From: Laccaria trichodermophora
Taxonomy: Eukaryota; Basidiomycota; Agaricomycetes; Agaricales; Hydnangiaceae
DNA length: 64,000 nt
NCBI GenBank assembly: GCA_018417955.1
Contig: JACTVC010000002.1
Span: forward strand, 1-64,000
Direction of reading: 5' to 3'
The stretch's first letter is position 1. Each line of letters starts with the position of its first letter. This document shows positions 51,118-62,947 of the stretch, piece by piece. Position numbers and translations under genes: made by a program. The notes beneath the pieces are model-generated. The model saw only the letters and a program-made list of their open reading frames with translations. It did no database searches and was not told where the DNA came from.

Positions 51118-53724
51118 CGTGGCAAGGCGGATAGTAGGCGAGTGTTAAGGAGAGAGGTGCGAAATTAATGCACGGTGTTTAGCATGCTGCAGACAAGAAT
51201 CCGAAGACGCCCAAAGGGCTATTACCTCCCGTGACTGTTGTGAGACACAGCGCGGCAAACCCTCGAATGTTTAAACATTGTTTTTTTTGTTTTTCATCAA
51301 ACTGCTGCCCACGAGATCAAGACCCAAAGATGCAAAAGCGAGTAGCGGTCCGGAAAGTTTTACTGGATATAGTAGTATGTATGTCGGCTATAACTCCTAG
51401 AAACCAGAGTTCAGGAAAGTTGTGGCATATGTGCATCTTCCCTGAGTCCCTCCTGTTACGAATCTAGCGACAGATGTTGAATGTCACCGAACGTCGCCGA
51501 AAAAAAAATATACGAAAGGTGCGTGGTAGTATGCACTTAAAACTTAGCATCTCGTCAGCAAGATTCTATGTGAAGGTAGAAGTTGTTCTTGAGGGCCATC
51601 AGTGAGGTGATTCAAGTCATCGTCCACAGATGTTTTTCTTTTTTTGGAAGAGTGCAAAACATCGTTTTTACAGCTGGGCCTTAGATATAGAGATTACGAC
51701 CTTGTGATTCGCGGGCCGAAATTAATTGTACAAGAAGGCCAATGTGGAGAGGGAGAACGGGAGAAGGTCCGAGTCCTTGTTGGGGTTAGCAGCGCGCCGA
51801 CCTGGGTCACGTATTCATATATCAATCAGAGAGCCTTTTATCGGCCGATACATATGGGTATACGCAATCAAGCATTTAAAGTTTGTGAGGGAAGAAAAGG
51901 GAGGGGTTGCGGGGTGGCTGAATCGCCTTTGGATGAACTTGTTAGTCAAGTTGTGGGTGAATGAAATGAGTTCTACGGATGGGATGTTTGGGGTGGGTCA
52001 GGTTAATTAGTCGCGCTTGTGTGATGGCTGTCCTTTAGACGCACCGTAGCTAAGAAACGTGGCGCAAGGGGAGACTGGGTGTAGAACGAACGAATGAGTT
52101 CAAGGATGCGAGCTTGAGTATCAGATAGGTCGGAAAGCCAAGAAACAAGGTTTGGTGAGATTGCAAGAAACGATCTCGGCCTGCTTAGGGTATCCTTCGT
52201 TTGAAAGAGACACTGCACCAAACGGAGTAGTTACGTAGACAGCTGGCCACATGAACGTGAACATCAACAGTGTTTTGGCGCCGTGAGCGTCAGCGACGCT
52301 TCGAGTACTTGGGCAGGGGTGCGAGCTAAAGATGTCTGAGGAATGACGTTTATTCCTCAAGAGATCCGAAGAAATCCGAAGAAGAAACGAGGTATCGCAA
52401 TTTGGTGGAGATGCACGCCAGCTTCAGGTCGCGCGCGGGTGAGTACACGGCCTCAAAGTGATGCTCCCCATTGCATCCAAGAAACGGCCATGAGGGTTCT
52501 GAAAATATTCATCCAGCCTGAGGTATGTGGGGGCCCCGGGCCGAACGTCGAATATGAGAAGAGCAGGTCCGCGTAGGTAAGATGTCCATGTGCCAAATTG
52601 GCGCCAATGCTAGTGACAAATGAGATTGAGAAGTTCCGGGAGAGGACAAGTTCTGAATCTTCAGGTGTAGACGTGTGACTCCATCAGTATCGAAGTCGGA
52701 ATCACAGCCAGCTCGGGGTTTAATATTTAATTTTAAACCCAGTAACCGGCTGAGTTTGGATTTTGATCACTGAAATCGATTGGAAATCGACTGGCATCGC
52801 TCGAACTAAGTACGTACTTATCAGCTACGATGGAGTCAGATTCTGAATAGGTACACGTCGACAAACTCGGGGAAGTCGCAAGACTTTGGAGCGCTGAGAA
52901 GCCATTTTTTGGTCGCGTTTGGCAGAGGGCTTCAAAGCAGATACGCAACTTCATGTACTTAGTGATAGATCACCGAGTCCATCATCTTTCGACGATGCGA
53001 TCGAGTTGTTTTCGCTCTAAATTGAGTCCATTCGCTGTTTCACTCGGGCCATCTCCACCGAGAACTTACGGCATGTAGGTCTTCACAACACATACTCCTT
53101 CCCTCGCACTGCTGCTGATGCAATCAACATCTGAACAGATCACAGGTTGCACAGGAATTCATGCCAGCCATAACAGTTTGAGAAACCCCTCGGGTGCGTA
53201 AGCTATACATAACGTCTCTGGTTCCATCAGCGAACGCCGTGCCCTCTGGCTCACCTTCCACTTTATAGACACATTTCGCGGCTTATCCGAGCCCTCTTGT
53301 GGCCCTACCCCATGATACACGCACTCAACGGCCCATCTGGAACCTCCAGAGGTTGGTCCGCCACCTCATAGGTCAAACAATAAGGGGATGTCCTCGGAAA
53401 CCGGTTTCATTTCCTGACTTTTTGTTCAATTGGTACTTACTTTGTCATATTAACATTACTTTTCGTTTACTAATCTACTCTTATGTGGTCCCTGCAACAA
53501 CCTTCGCGGGATGAAGCTTGAAGCTTGAATTCTCCATAGGCATCCGGATCTCGTTACATGATCTAGGTTCATCCGTTCTCCCGACACCATCTCCAGTTGG
53601 CAAGGGCAAGCATACGCCTGGCTTTCATCTTAAACCACTGCGGCTGCAGAGTGTGATACAGCCCCCTGATTCATTTCTCGGAATCCCTGCACTCGTGCTT
53701 CAGGCCTCATTTTTAATCTATTAG
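51118..53724. other. long intergenic region, no supported gene
   Basis: Frames up to 106 residues occur on both strands without domains or consistent splicing. GGGTTTAA...TTAAACCC (52718-52742) is a weak AT-rich inverted repeat. This is the largest unexplained stretch in the window. Confidence 0.5.
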
Positions 53725-54450
53725 CGGCTTCTTCGGCGCTGACGGAGTCTTGAGGTGAGAAAGCATGGCAGATTCCAAATCATGATTTATCTATCTTTTT
53801 TCCAAAGCATCGGCCCTGTCGAACTCTCTTGAGTTGGTACAAGTCTGTACAAGTGTGCCATTCCCATTGCATCTTGGCACTCATCAGTTTCCCAGGAACA
53901 CTCTCCGCAGCAACGTCTCCATCTCCACCCTTATTGATAACTTGTTCGCTAACGCCGTCATCACCGCAAATGAAATCAGTGTTTCTTTCGAGACCGGCGG
54001 CGGACCGCCACTTCACCATCTGTCATTAACGGCGAGCTTGCCTGGGGTATGAGACACATTCCCCAAATTCCCTATAGCTATACACGTTAACAGATTTTTC
54101 TTATCTAGGTGGAATCGACGGCTCTAAACCAAAACATCCTCCCCAAGGTTGAGTGAGAGAGGTCTGAAGTAAGTGTTGCTTAAAAATAACACCGTACAAT
54201 ATCTGAACCAGCTTTCTTTCCAACCAAGTCTTATTCGGTGGTGGCCAGGATTAGCAAATCCGACGCGACTGTTGGCGGTGTCGTAAACTGAGTAGAACCT
54301 TTCAAGGAATGCGTAACTGTCTATAAAGGTGAGGCCTCGACCACTTGGATCATTCACAATGACATGGTAGATTCAACTACCATAGGTGGATTGGTTGATA
54401 TGATAGATAGTAGTAACGTGTGGTAGAAAGGGGGTGTAGTTGATGGAATT
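53725..54450. pseudogene. aspartic protease pseudogene with internal inversion
   Basis: Plus-strand part (53725-54122): GFFGADGVL, a disrupted GTGAGAAAGCATGGCAG intron, SIGPVELS, NTLRSNVS, LFANAVITANEISVSFE and WGGIDGSK match the central part of the protease at 45127. The following part (54123-54450) matches its C-terminal part on the minus strand: RYYYLSYQP, NDPSGRGLTFIDSYAFLERF and YSVYDTANSRVGFAN, plus 3' untranslated sequence. The N-terminal half with the first catalytic Asp and the second DTG region are missing. It is not translatable. Confidence 0.85.
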
Positions 54451-54606
54451 TCAAACCGTGTTTGTATCAGTCATGTGGAGGTCATTCTTTCAGCTCCTCC
54501 AATTTATCGTTTTGATTATTCGCTGGAAGGGTTACTAAAACAAATTTGGTTGAACTGTGGGATTGATTACCGTCAATGCAATAAAAAGATCGAAGTTCAA
54601 AATAAG

Positions 54607-54695
54607 TCCGACCTGCCTGGTTCGAACAGGCGACCTCAAGATATGATATGTATCCCATTACAGTCTTGCGCTACTTCCAACTGAGCTAAGGTCGG
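54607..54695 (-). tRNA. tRNA-Tyr (anticodon GTA) with 15-nt intron
   Basis: The acceptor CCGACCT pairs perfectly with AGGTCGG (discriminator A), D arm GCTC...TAGC with three pairs, anticodon stem CAAGA/TCTTG, T arm GCCTG TTCGAAC CAGGC. The 22-base loop region begins CTGTAA, giving anticodon GTA, with about 15 extra bases after position 37. Introns are the rule in eukaryotic tRNA-Tyr genes. Confidence 0.9.
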
Positions 54696-55719
54696 ATGAT
54701 AACGATGTACACAATTATTGATTAGACGTGATGTACTGTGATGAACTTACCTTGCTACAAATCAATCGACAAATGAAAAGTCAAAATCAAATTGAATTGG
54801 AGCGAATTCAGCGTATTCTTTGTTTATACTTTTGTTTCGGGCGTTGCAGTCGACCAAATTCGAAATATGCAAAGTGCTTTGACCAGGTAGAAGTATATGT
54901 ATTTTTGAAAGGTTGGAGGCGGCGCGTTTTTAGTACGAAAGGCTCCTTGACAATGACATCTCTACTAGTACTATGCATTGGCGAAGCAAGATTCAGTTAT
55001 TTTCAGTGCATGAATCCAAGTCCAACGGTGTCCATAGATGTTATCTTAGATATTCCACTCAATCTAGACCATGACGTTCCTTGGCGACTGATTAGATAGA
55101 TCGACAGAAGTGTTGATCAATCAATCGCTTTGGAAGCACTTTTTGCCGGGGAAACCCACTCTCGATCGATTGGCTCACCAGTGCCTCCTTGCTCAAGTAA
55201 GTATTCGAAGACACAGGAATACCACATATTAACCTATGTCGGGGCTGCATTCATAGTACATACTTCAAGTTTTGTGAAGGCTGAAGTTGGGCTGAAGAAT
55301 TCTTTCGAGCCGTATTCTACAATGTCACTGATAACGCGTGCGGCAATCAGCGAAGATGAACCCTTTTTATGGTTGAAATATCATATCAAGGTTGATTTTG
55401 TAATTTTTATCTTTTTCAAATTTCTGAACAGGAGTCCGAATCCAAAGGTGCTCATTTGACCTTTTGTTTGTTCCCCACAGTATACCATAATGACATAGGG
55501 GCGATCGCTCAAGGTTTCAAGAATACCAATCCATGGCGAAGAAGGATGATATCCAAGTCCACGCGACGACGTAGCATTAATCTCGTTCCTAATCTTCCAT
55601 GCGCCAGAGACGATATAACAAAAGGTCTGCGATGACAATCAGTTGCAATTGGCTGCCCCTCGCTTCTCCGCTCCCCCCTAGTCACCACCGGCCCCCCGAG
55701 ATAGATATCCACTTCGCGG
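54696..55719. other. intergenic, no supported gene
   Basis: Two plus-strand frames (54728-55099 and 55130-55459) have no recognisable content. The end is upstream sequence of the DUF6533 gene. Confidence 0.5.
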
Positions 55720-57315
55720 ATGGATCCAGAGGCTGTAGCTGCAGCTGCTCTTCAAGCTTTCGTATCGTACCTGCATAACCAAAGGGAGTTTGCGGATGTT
55801 AGTCCTTTCCGCTTCCGTCGCGATCATGTTCTGACTATGCTGTAGTATTTGTACAGTGAGCGTGCTGAATGCTATACGTCGTCTCTCTCACTCACTCCTC
55901 GGTCAAACTAGTATCCGCCGCTTCTTTCCTGGTATACGATTACTTCTTGAACATCAACCGCGAGGTCACCCTGATATGGTGGTCTCCATGGACATATACG
56001 AAGGTCCTGTACTTTATCGTACGATACCTCCCGTTGATCGATATCGTCTTTCTCCTCCGGTGTATGTCTTTTCCTTCATTCCTTCTTTCCACATGGGAGC
56101 TAGCTCATTCGCGACGATAGTCCAGCTAGTCCTAGGGCTGACGAGGGATGACTGTGCCTGGATATTCCCTGCGGTTTCTTGTGAGTTTCCTTGGACGCCT
56201 TTCATCAAATCCGTTCTTGACGATCATCATGGTAGGGGCGACGACCGTTTCTACCTTTAGCGCAGAAAGTAAACACCTATCTACGTCCTCACTCCCTATC
56301 ATCGTTTTCTGAGACATCCTCACAGTCATCATGATGGTCCGGACGTGGGCGGTATGGAATCGAGATAAGAGGATAGCAGCCGTGTTTGGCGCTCTGTGTT
56401 GTACCTACATTGGGCTCGCGGTGACCGGTAATATTAGGTTCGTCAACAGTATCATTTGTGCGTAACTTTTATCTGTGTCAGTCCGCTGTATGACATCTGA
56501 CTTTTTTTTAAAAAGTGGCGGACCCACCGTACCCGGGGTTCAGAGGCTGCTTGGTGTTGGGCGCTGCGAACAGCTTGACAAACACGTACATCATCCTGGT
56601 TGTCATGGAGTTTCGTACGTCTCAAAATCTCTATGTATGATGTGGCATCTTACAAGATATGGATATACAGTTGTACTTTTTTTCACAGCCACCAGCGCCA
56701 TACGAACATGTTCGTATTCAGACTGATTTTTTCGGAGTTTTTTCAATGACTATATACATAGTTAAGAAAGGAGGTATCGGGAATCGGTTGTCGCAAATCA
56801 TTCATCGAGATGGTGCGTACTATGATTTTTATGCTAGATGAAAATGGGAGTTGAGTTCGTTCACAGGCATTCTTTTTTATCTCTATCTCCTAGGTTTGCC
56901 TCGTCCCTATCCTGTGCATAAATTCCCAGTTGTTCATTCACGTTATGTATAGTCGGGTCCATCATGAATGTGATCTTTCTTATCGTGTCACCAGTACGTT
57001 TTCACTTCATTCCATTGCCTGTCCATCTTCTCATCATCTGGACACAGCTCGATCTCCACTTCAGTTTCGTCCCGTGAGTTCAAATTCTCCCTCTCTTTAT
57101 CTAATAAATGGACTGACATCGGGTTTGTTTTCTCTTCCAGGGTCTGTATGGCTCTCTACGGATCGCTCACGACCCGTGTGCTCCTTAACATTCGGGAAGT
57201 CGCGCGCGGGAGCCGTGGCCTAGAAAGTGGAGTTACGACGCAGTTGCATGAATATACTCTTCCGTTGGCATTCCATTCGCGAACTCAAGATACAACTACA
57301 ACGGAAACAAAATAG
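55720..57315 (+). CDS. DUF6533-domain multi-pass membrane protein
   Basis: ATG 55720 gives MDPEAVAAAALQAFVSYLHN. Two introns (GTTAGT...TGTAG and GTGAGC...ACTAG) then assemble the DUF6533 block YLYISAASFLVYDYFLNINR, then EVTLIWWSPWTYTKVLYFIV and RYLPLIDIVFLLR. Later exons give LTRDDCAWIFPAVS, MMVRTWAVWNRDKRIAAVFG, VADPPYPGFRGCLVLGAANS and LTNTYIILVVMEF, a helix YLYLL segment, and the C-terminus RVCMALYGSLTTRVLLNIRE to TAG 57313-57315. This is the usual agaric layout: seven hydrophobic segments and a cytoplasmic tail with the RxLLNIRE motif. The exact splice sites between 56170 and 56330 and between 56610 and 57140 are uncertain. Function of the family is unknown. Confidence 0.75.
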
Positions 57316-58268
57316 CGGGTTGCACATCAGCGAGGGTTAAACGTTAAGTATTTATGTGGATATAGTACATCACTATCTCAGTATTTGTATGATTTCTTGA
57401 ATTTTTTTTTTCCTCATCACAGGACAACGCAGGTTGTTGTGTTATATATGTACGATTTACTGCGAATTGTGGAAGGGAATATCACTGAAGGGAAGGCAAT
57501 TTCAACTAATTACAGTATCATGCTAGAAGACGGTGGAGTATCACAATATTCACAGACTGTTCTTCAGGCTCACTCCAACTGCGCTTCTCTGCGGGTCTCG
57601 TTCGCGAAAAAAAAAAAAAAAAAAAAAAAGAATAATCTTTCCTGTGGTCAGCCGACCAACTGGTATTAAATATTGAGTTCCGGCACCCCTGCGCCCGCGA
57701 CACTGGTCGAGGAAGCACGAGAAACATACTAGCACAATATGATCCAGAGCGGGATAGCCAGCGCAAGTACACTTTTTCCGCGCTGGACCATTGCGACGAT
57801 AAGCTAACAATTATGACAGGGCAATGCTCTTTCTTGTAATTAAGAATTCAAGTTTCCCTTTGCACAAAGACAAGAAGAAAGTGATTTGTAAATTTTGAAT
57901 ATTCCCGCTCGTAAAGTCCACGACCAATCCTTCGGTGGTTTGGACTTTAAAAAATGCCATAGATTTGCTCGTAGTACATCCCTATCTCTCTGTATAATTT
58001 TTTGTTCTTAGCACAGGACAACAGACACATGTTGATGTGAAGATTTGATGGGTTTTTGCGCATTGTGGAAGGGAGTTCCACCAAGTTGGCGAACTGTAGT
58101 GCGGCAAGGTCACAAGGTGACAGCATTCGCCCCAACGTCCCAAAAAGGTAAACATGCAGTCACACCCGAGGTAACGGATAATTTTCCAACAAACCCCACG
58201 TCGACAATTCCTCCACCTTGCTCCAACCTCTCTCCCTCATTCCTTCCCTCCTTTCTCCCGTGGTGAAC
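57316..58268. other. intergenic with poly-A tract and a diverged tandem duplication
   Basis: 57365-57480 and 57965-58078 share GTACATC(A/C)CTATCTC, CACAGGACAAC and GCATTGTGGAAGGGA-type blocks, so they are old copies about 600 bp apart. Poly-A 57607-57629 lies between. No gene. Confidence 0.55.
57607..57629. repeat. poly-A tract, 23 bases
   Basis: Uninterrupted A23 on the plus strand. It could mark the 3' end of a retroposed sequence, but no body or target duplication was identified. Confidence 0.85.
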
Positions 58269-60876
58269 ATGGCATCCCTCGCAAGGCTTCGTCTAGCTCA
58301 CAGACTCGTAAGTCCACCTCCCTCTCGTGATACGCAACACGGAATGCCGAACCCGGCTCTTCCCATATGCATCCCTCTTCCATATTCACAAGCCAGCGCA
58401 TCATTCACTCACTCACTCATCTCGTCTACTTAGCCCCGTGCCGCTGCATTCACCCGCTCAGTCCAAACATCCGCCGACACAACCCAACTGCACTCCACCC
58501 CCTCGGACCCCTCCCACCCCTTCACCCTAAAACTCCACGAAGACTCCTTCCAGTCCTACCAATGCGAGAAACCCGATTTAGAAGTCCAACTGACAAAGGA
58601 CGAGTTGCTGTTGATGTATAGGCAGATGCAGACGATGCGTAGGATGGAGATGGCGGCTGATGCGCTGTATAAGGCTAAGCTGATTCGTGGGTTTTGTCAT
58701 TTGGCTATTGGTCAGGTTTGTGTTTTTGTTTTCTTTTCGACTGGTACATTTGGCTGACACACGAACGCAGGAAGCAGTCTCAGTAGGCCTGGAACACGGT
58801 ATCCTCCCCAACGATAGGGTGATAACCGCCTACCGGTGCCACCCCTTCGCCGTCATGCGTGGCGGCACCATCAAAGGCGTCATAGGCGAGCTTCTGGGCC
58901 GACAAGACGGCATGTCCCATGGCAAGGGAGGGTCCATGCACATCTTCACTCCTACTTTTTTCGGGGGTAATGGGATTGTGGGTGCGCAGGTGCCGATTGG
59001 CACTGGCGTGGCGTTTGCGCAAAAGTATAGGGGCGAGAAGAATTGTACGTTTGCGCTTTATGGTGATGGCGCGAGTAATCAGGGTCAGGTGTTTGAGGCG
59101 TTTAATATGGTTAGTGCGCGTCTGTTCTTTGTGGTTGAATCGACTCTTAAGATCGGTCTTACAGGCAAAGTTGTGGAACCTGCCAACTATTTTCGTTTGT
59201 GAGAATAATAGGTACGGAATGGGAACTTCGGCTGCGCGCAGCTCCTCCAATACCGAGTATTATACCCGTGGAGACAAGATTCCGGGCTTGCAGGTAGGTT
59301 TGCTTTTCATTTGCGCTTTCGTTGTGGCCTTTATCTTCGCATTCTTGTTTTCTCCCCCCTCCGTATCGTTTTTCTCGTTATCGACTCCATAATCCTCATC
59401 ATCTTTCCCCCCCCCCCTTGGCATTGCCTCTCCTTCCCCTTTTCATATCCCCATCCCACCCCTTACCGCATATGTATCCAAACTTACCCCACTCCCCTAC
59501 CTCTTTTTGTGTGCTCACCCGCCCAACTCCATCCCTTTCCCTTACACCTTCCTTTGATGTCGTCTTCTCCCTCCTCATACCACCTTTTCCTCCTTATCGT
59601 TCCCCTCCCTTTCCTCATGCTCTTTTCTACCCTATCGTCTTTCGTCAGCCTGTCTGTCTTCGTCTCTTTCATCTCTTCATTCGTTGTCTCTCTTCTTTCC
59701 TCCCCGCCTCTTTCCTCTTCTCGTTTTTCTTCCTTGATATCATGTCCCCTCCCTTCTCCTTGCTTCTCCTTTCCCCCGCTCCCTATCATCTTCCTCTCCT
59801 CCCTTTTCTCTTCTTGCCATTTTTGTAACCCAACATCACCGCTGACGCTGAACCTCCTTTCCTCCCAGGTCAACGGCATGGACATCATCGCAACCAAACA
59901 AGCCGTCGCTTACGCCCGCAAATGGGCCGTTGAAGATGATAAAGGCCCGCTTTTGCTCGAGTTTGTAACCTATCGATATGGAGGGCATTCGTACGTGCTT
60001 TTTTTTCTTTTTCTCCTCTTCGATTTTTTTCTTGCCGGTTTTTGTTGGATTTTTGAACATCATTACTTGCAGGGGGTTTCCGCTGCCCTGTTTTGCCTGT
60101 TTTTTTTTTTGAAGTTTCCTGCCATCTTTTCTTGATTTCGTCTTTACGCATCAGCCAACTTTCTTTCGTTCCACTTTGAACCTACACACACAAATCTGAC
60201 CTAACCCCCTCACTCTACAGGATGTCCGACCCCGGAACCACTTACCGTACCCGTGAAGAAGTCCAGCGCATGAGGAGCACTCAAGACCCCATCCGCGGAC
60301 TGCAAAAGTATATCGAGGAGTGGGGTATGGCTACTGAGCAGGAACTTAAGGTGCGTTTTTGGGTGTCTTTCCTTTTTACGCTTTTTCTTCCTTCATTTGC
60401 TACGCTTTCCTTTGTCTCCATACTCTCTTTGATTCTTTCCTTTGTTCTTCACTTCGGTTTCCTTGCTTTTACTCCGCTTTCCCTCGTTCATCCCCTACCT
60501 TTTCTTCTTTCCTTCTTCTGCTTTCTTTATTCCTCTTCTTTCCTGTATATCCCCTGTATATTGCTTCAACTCGAGTGTGGGCGAGCCCTGCATTTCCTCC
60601 CTACCTTCCTTCATTTCTTCCCCTCCCACCAACTGACACTAACCCTTCTCCCCACAGGCCCTCGACAAAGCAGCCAAAGCCGAAGTGGACGCCGCTGTCG
60701 AAGAGGCCAAGGCTTTCCCTGAACCGCTCACTAAAGACCTCTGGACCGATATCTACTACAAGGGGACCGAGCCTCCGTATATGCGGGGTAGGGAGAGGGA
60801 GGAGGTACGCTTTTCCTTGGACTATGACATTACTGGGGATTGGGCTGATGTTGACTGTTAGGTCCATGTCTACTAA
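58269..60876 (+). CDS. PDA1: pyruvate dehydrogenase E1 component, alpha subunit (mitochondrial)
   Basis: E1-alpha, with E1-beta, decarboxylates pyruvate using thiamine diphosphate as part of the mitochondrial pyruvate dehydrogenase complex. ATG 58269 ([13 protein letters not shown]) starts an Arg-rich presequence split by an intron. Then [68 protein letters not shown], the ThDP-binding motif [16 protein letters not shown] ... [16 protein letters not shown] and the regulatory phosphorylation loop [20 protein letters not shown]. The C-terminus is [16 protein letters not shown], the last five codons after an intron (60805-60861), stop 60874-60876. Three introns are unusually long and pyrimidine-rich (59294-59868, 59991-60220, 60351-60657). 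The protein is complete and conserved. Confidence 0.95.
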
Positions 60877-62947
60877 AGCTAGGATTCCGGTTTGTGGGCT
60901 CATGTCTGTTAAACGTGGAAGTTCAGGATGTTGGGGTTTGAAGGGGGCGAGCGGGGGTTTGGTACTCTACGGCCATTTTCGTTAGCTCTTTATTGCCCGT
61001 TGCTGTTTTTCTTTCCTTCTAGCCCTTTTTTTCGATACATAGATACTATTACTACTTGGTCAAGTCAATGTCTACCTGCGCACTTTGACCTTAAGTGAAC
61101 AATTCACGTGATGAGCATTTGTTTCTCTAAAACTTGGACGACGTCGGTCCCTTGTTTGAATCTTCTTATCGGGTGCAAAGCTCCTCTTAGCTCTTGTCTA
61201 GCTCCCTCTCAGAAATGTTGCCCCGATGTAGCCGATTTAGCGGTTACCAGCAATGCAAATTTCTCCTGAGTCTTGTGCGTTCTTCTCATTCTTTCTCACA
61301 ACTTTCTCATGTAGCTGATTCAGGGGTTTCCAAACAATCCGAAGACTGCCGTACCTCGGAAACAATACACGCTGGTGCATTCTCGGTTCTGGAAGAAGTC
61401 GAAAGTGACTTTTGTCGCCTCTCCTTGATTTCGTTGGATCGACTCTGGGGCTCTGATTCGTTTGGCTGCATAACAAACTTTGTGGGCTGCCATGTACTCC
61501 CTGACGCGCCGACGGAAGCAGATGAGCAATGTCACCTCCTTGATGAATAAGGCTGCAGATGCTAGCTGTGCTGGTACGTGTTGAGCCGAACCGTATGGAA
61601 AGCTAACCCCCCTGCAAGTATTCACTGGTGATGGCGACATTCAATTGTTCGGATAATGCACATATTCCAGCTACAGAAGTCGTGCACTTCTTTTGGACTG
61701 TCGTCGCCGTTACTCTGCTTTACTCGCTCGGCCCTTGGATATCTGCATCTTTAGAGCCGGTTACCTTTGGGCCTTTCTAGCTCTCGGGTCGCCGAACGTT
61801 TGACTCTTGACACGAGATTATCTTTCTTTGGGTCGCTTTGATTGGCCGACGAGGAATTCAGAACTCTCGTTTATGGGCACAATTCCTTGGGCAACAAAGA
61901 TTCTCGGTACGTGCGCCCTTCTTATTTTCGTTGACACAATTTTTCATTCTTGGCTCTGTCTGCACCGATCAGCCACCTCTGACCGTACTTGGAAACGAAA
62001 TGGATGCCACAGCACACGACCGCGTCAATCCTTCTCATAAAAGCTTAAGAGTGTCCATTTTATGCTTGACAGTTCCGCACAATGTCCGAAAGCTGCGCGA
62101 AGCCCTTTTTGCCCGAATGCCGTTATATTTCCCAAGCCAAAGTCTCGTTTGATCTTGTCCCAATCACCTCAAGCAATTGACTAAACTGCGTGATTTTGGA
62201 TTGCGACCGTAAGGTACCTTATCTTTTACCCCAACGCACGATGACGAGGAAACGTAGGGCTTCTTGCTCCACTTCTCGCCCCAATCTCGCCCACGCCTTT
62301 CACCCTCAATTTGCCCTCAATTGCCGCTCGCAAAGATTATCAAATACTACCCCTCGGTGGGACGTAATGTGATAACATAACCGTCGCGTCTCTCCAGGCT
62401 CTGTGATTTCCTCTTTCTTGTTTTGGGAAAATGATAATCTAAAAATAAATTTAAAACCCAGAAAACCTTTGTTTCGGCCTTTCCGGTTGCTTCCCGGTGT
62501 AAATGGGCGATCAGGCACCCCGTACCTTACTTAGGTCCCGATTAGGGTTGGTTTGCACGCAGCATCGCTATTGCAAGATGGCCAAAAAAAAAGCACAACT
62601 GGCAAATGTCGATAAGTAAAGTCGCATCTGGTCTTCCATGTAGTTATTTCCCAAAAAATCTCTCCAGAATCCGAAGGCAGCCAGTTGAAGAAACGAGTGC
62701 GATTGGCCTATATTTAAATTATTTTTAGGTTGGCACGGTTGAAGGTCGGGCTTATTGAGTACAGCCCTGACGGGAAACACAGCTGGCCAGTCATGAGCGC
62801 TGTTGAGGCTTGAGGCAGACAATTAAAACCCAGCTTCCCACCACCCACGACAAGGCTGGCGCAGCCTCAGGCCATCAACCCCGCCCGTCGACTCGTCCCC
62901 CACCCTCCGTCCTCCTCTTCCGCTTCCTCCCTTGGAGACCTTGTCCG
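60877..62947. other. long intergenic region, no supported gene
   Basis: Several plus-strand frames of 60-118 residues (e.g. 61194-61550) lack domains and splice consistency. The last 100 bp are upstream of the membrane-protein gene at 62948. Confidence 0.5.

Noticed and set aside
52718..52742. AT-rich inverted repeat GGGTTTAA...TTAAACCC
   Set aside because: Arms of 8 bp in AT-rich DNA are expected by chance.
59311..60135. 274-residue hydrophobic open frame
   Set aside because: It runs through two pyrimidine-rich introns of the pyruvate dehydrogenase gene; the exons on either side splice in the known protein frame.
61194..61550. 118-residue frame downstream of PDA1
   Set aside because: No ATG begins the frame where it opens, no domain is seen, and an equally long frame lies on the other strand.
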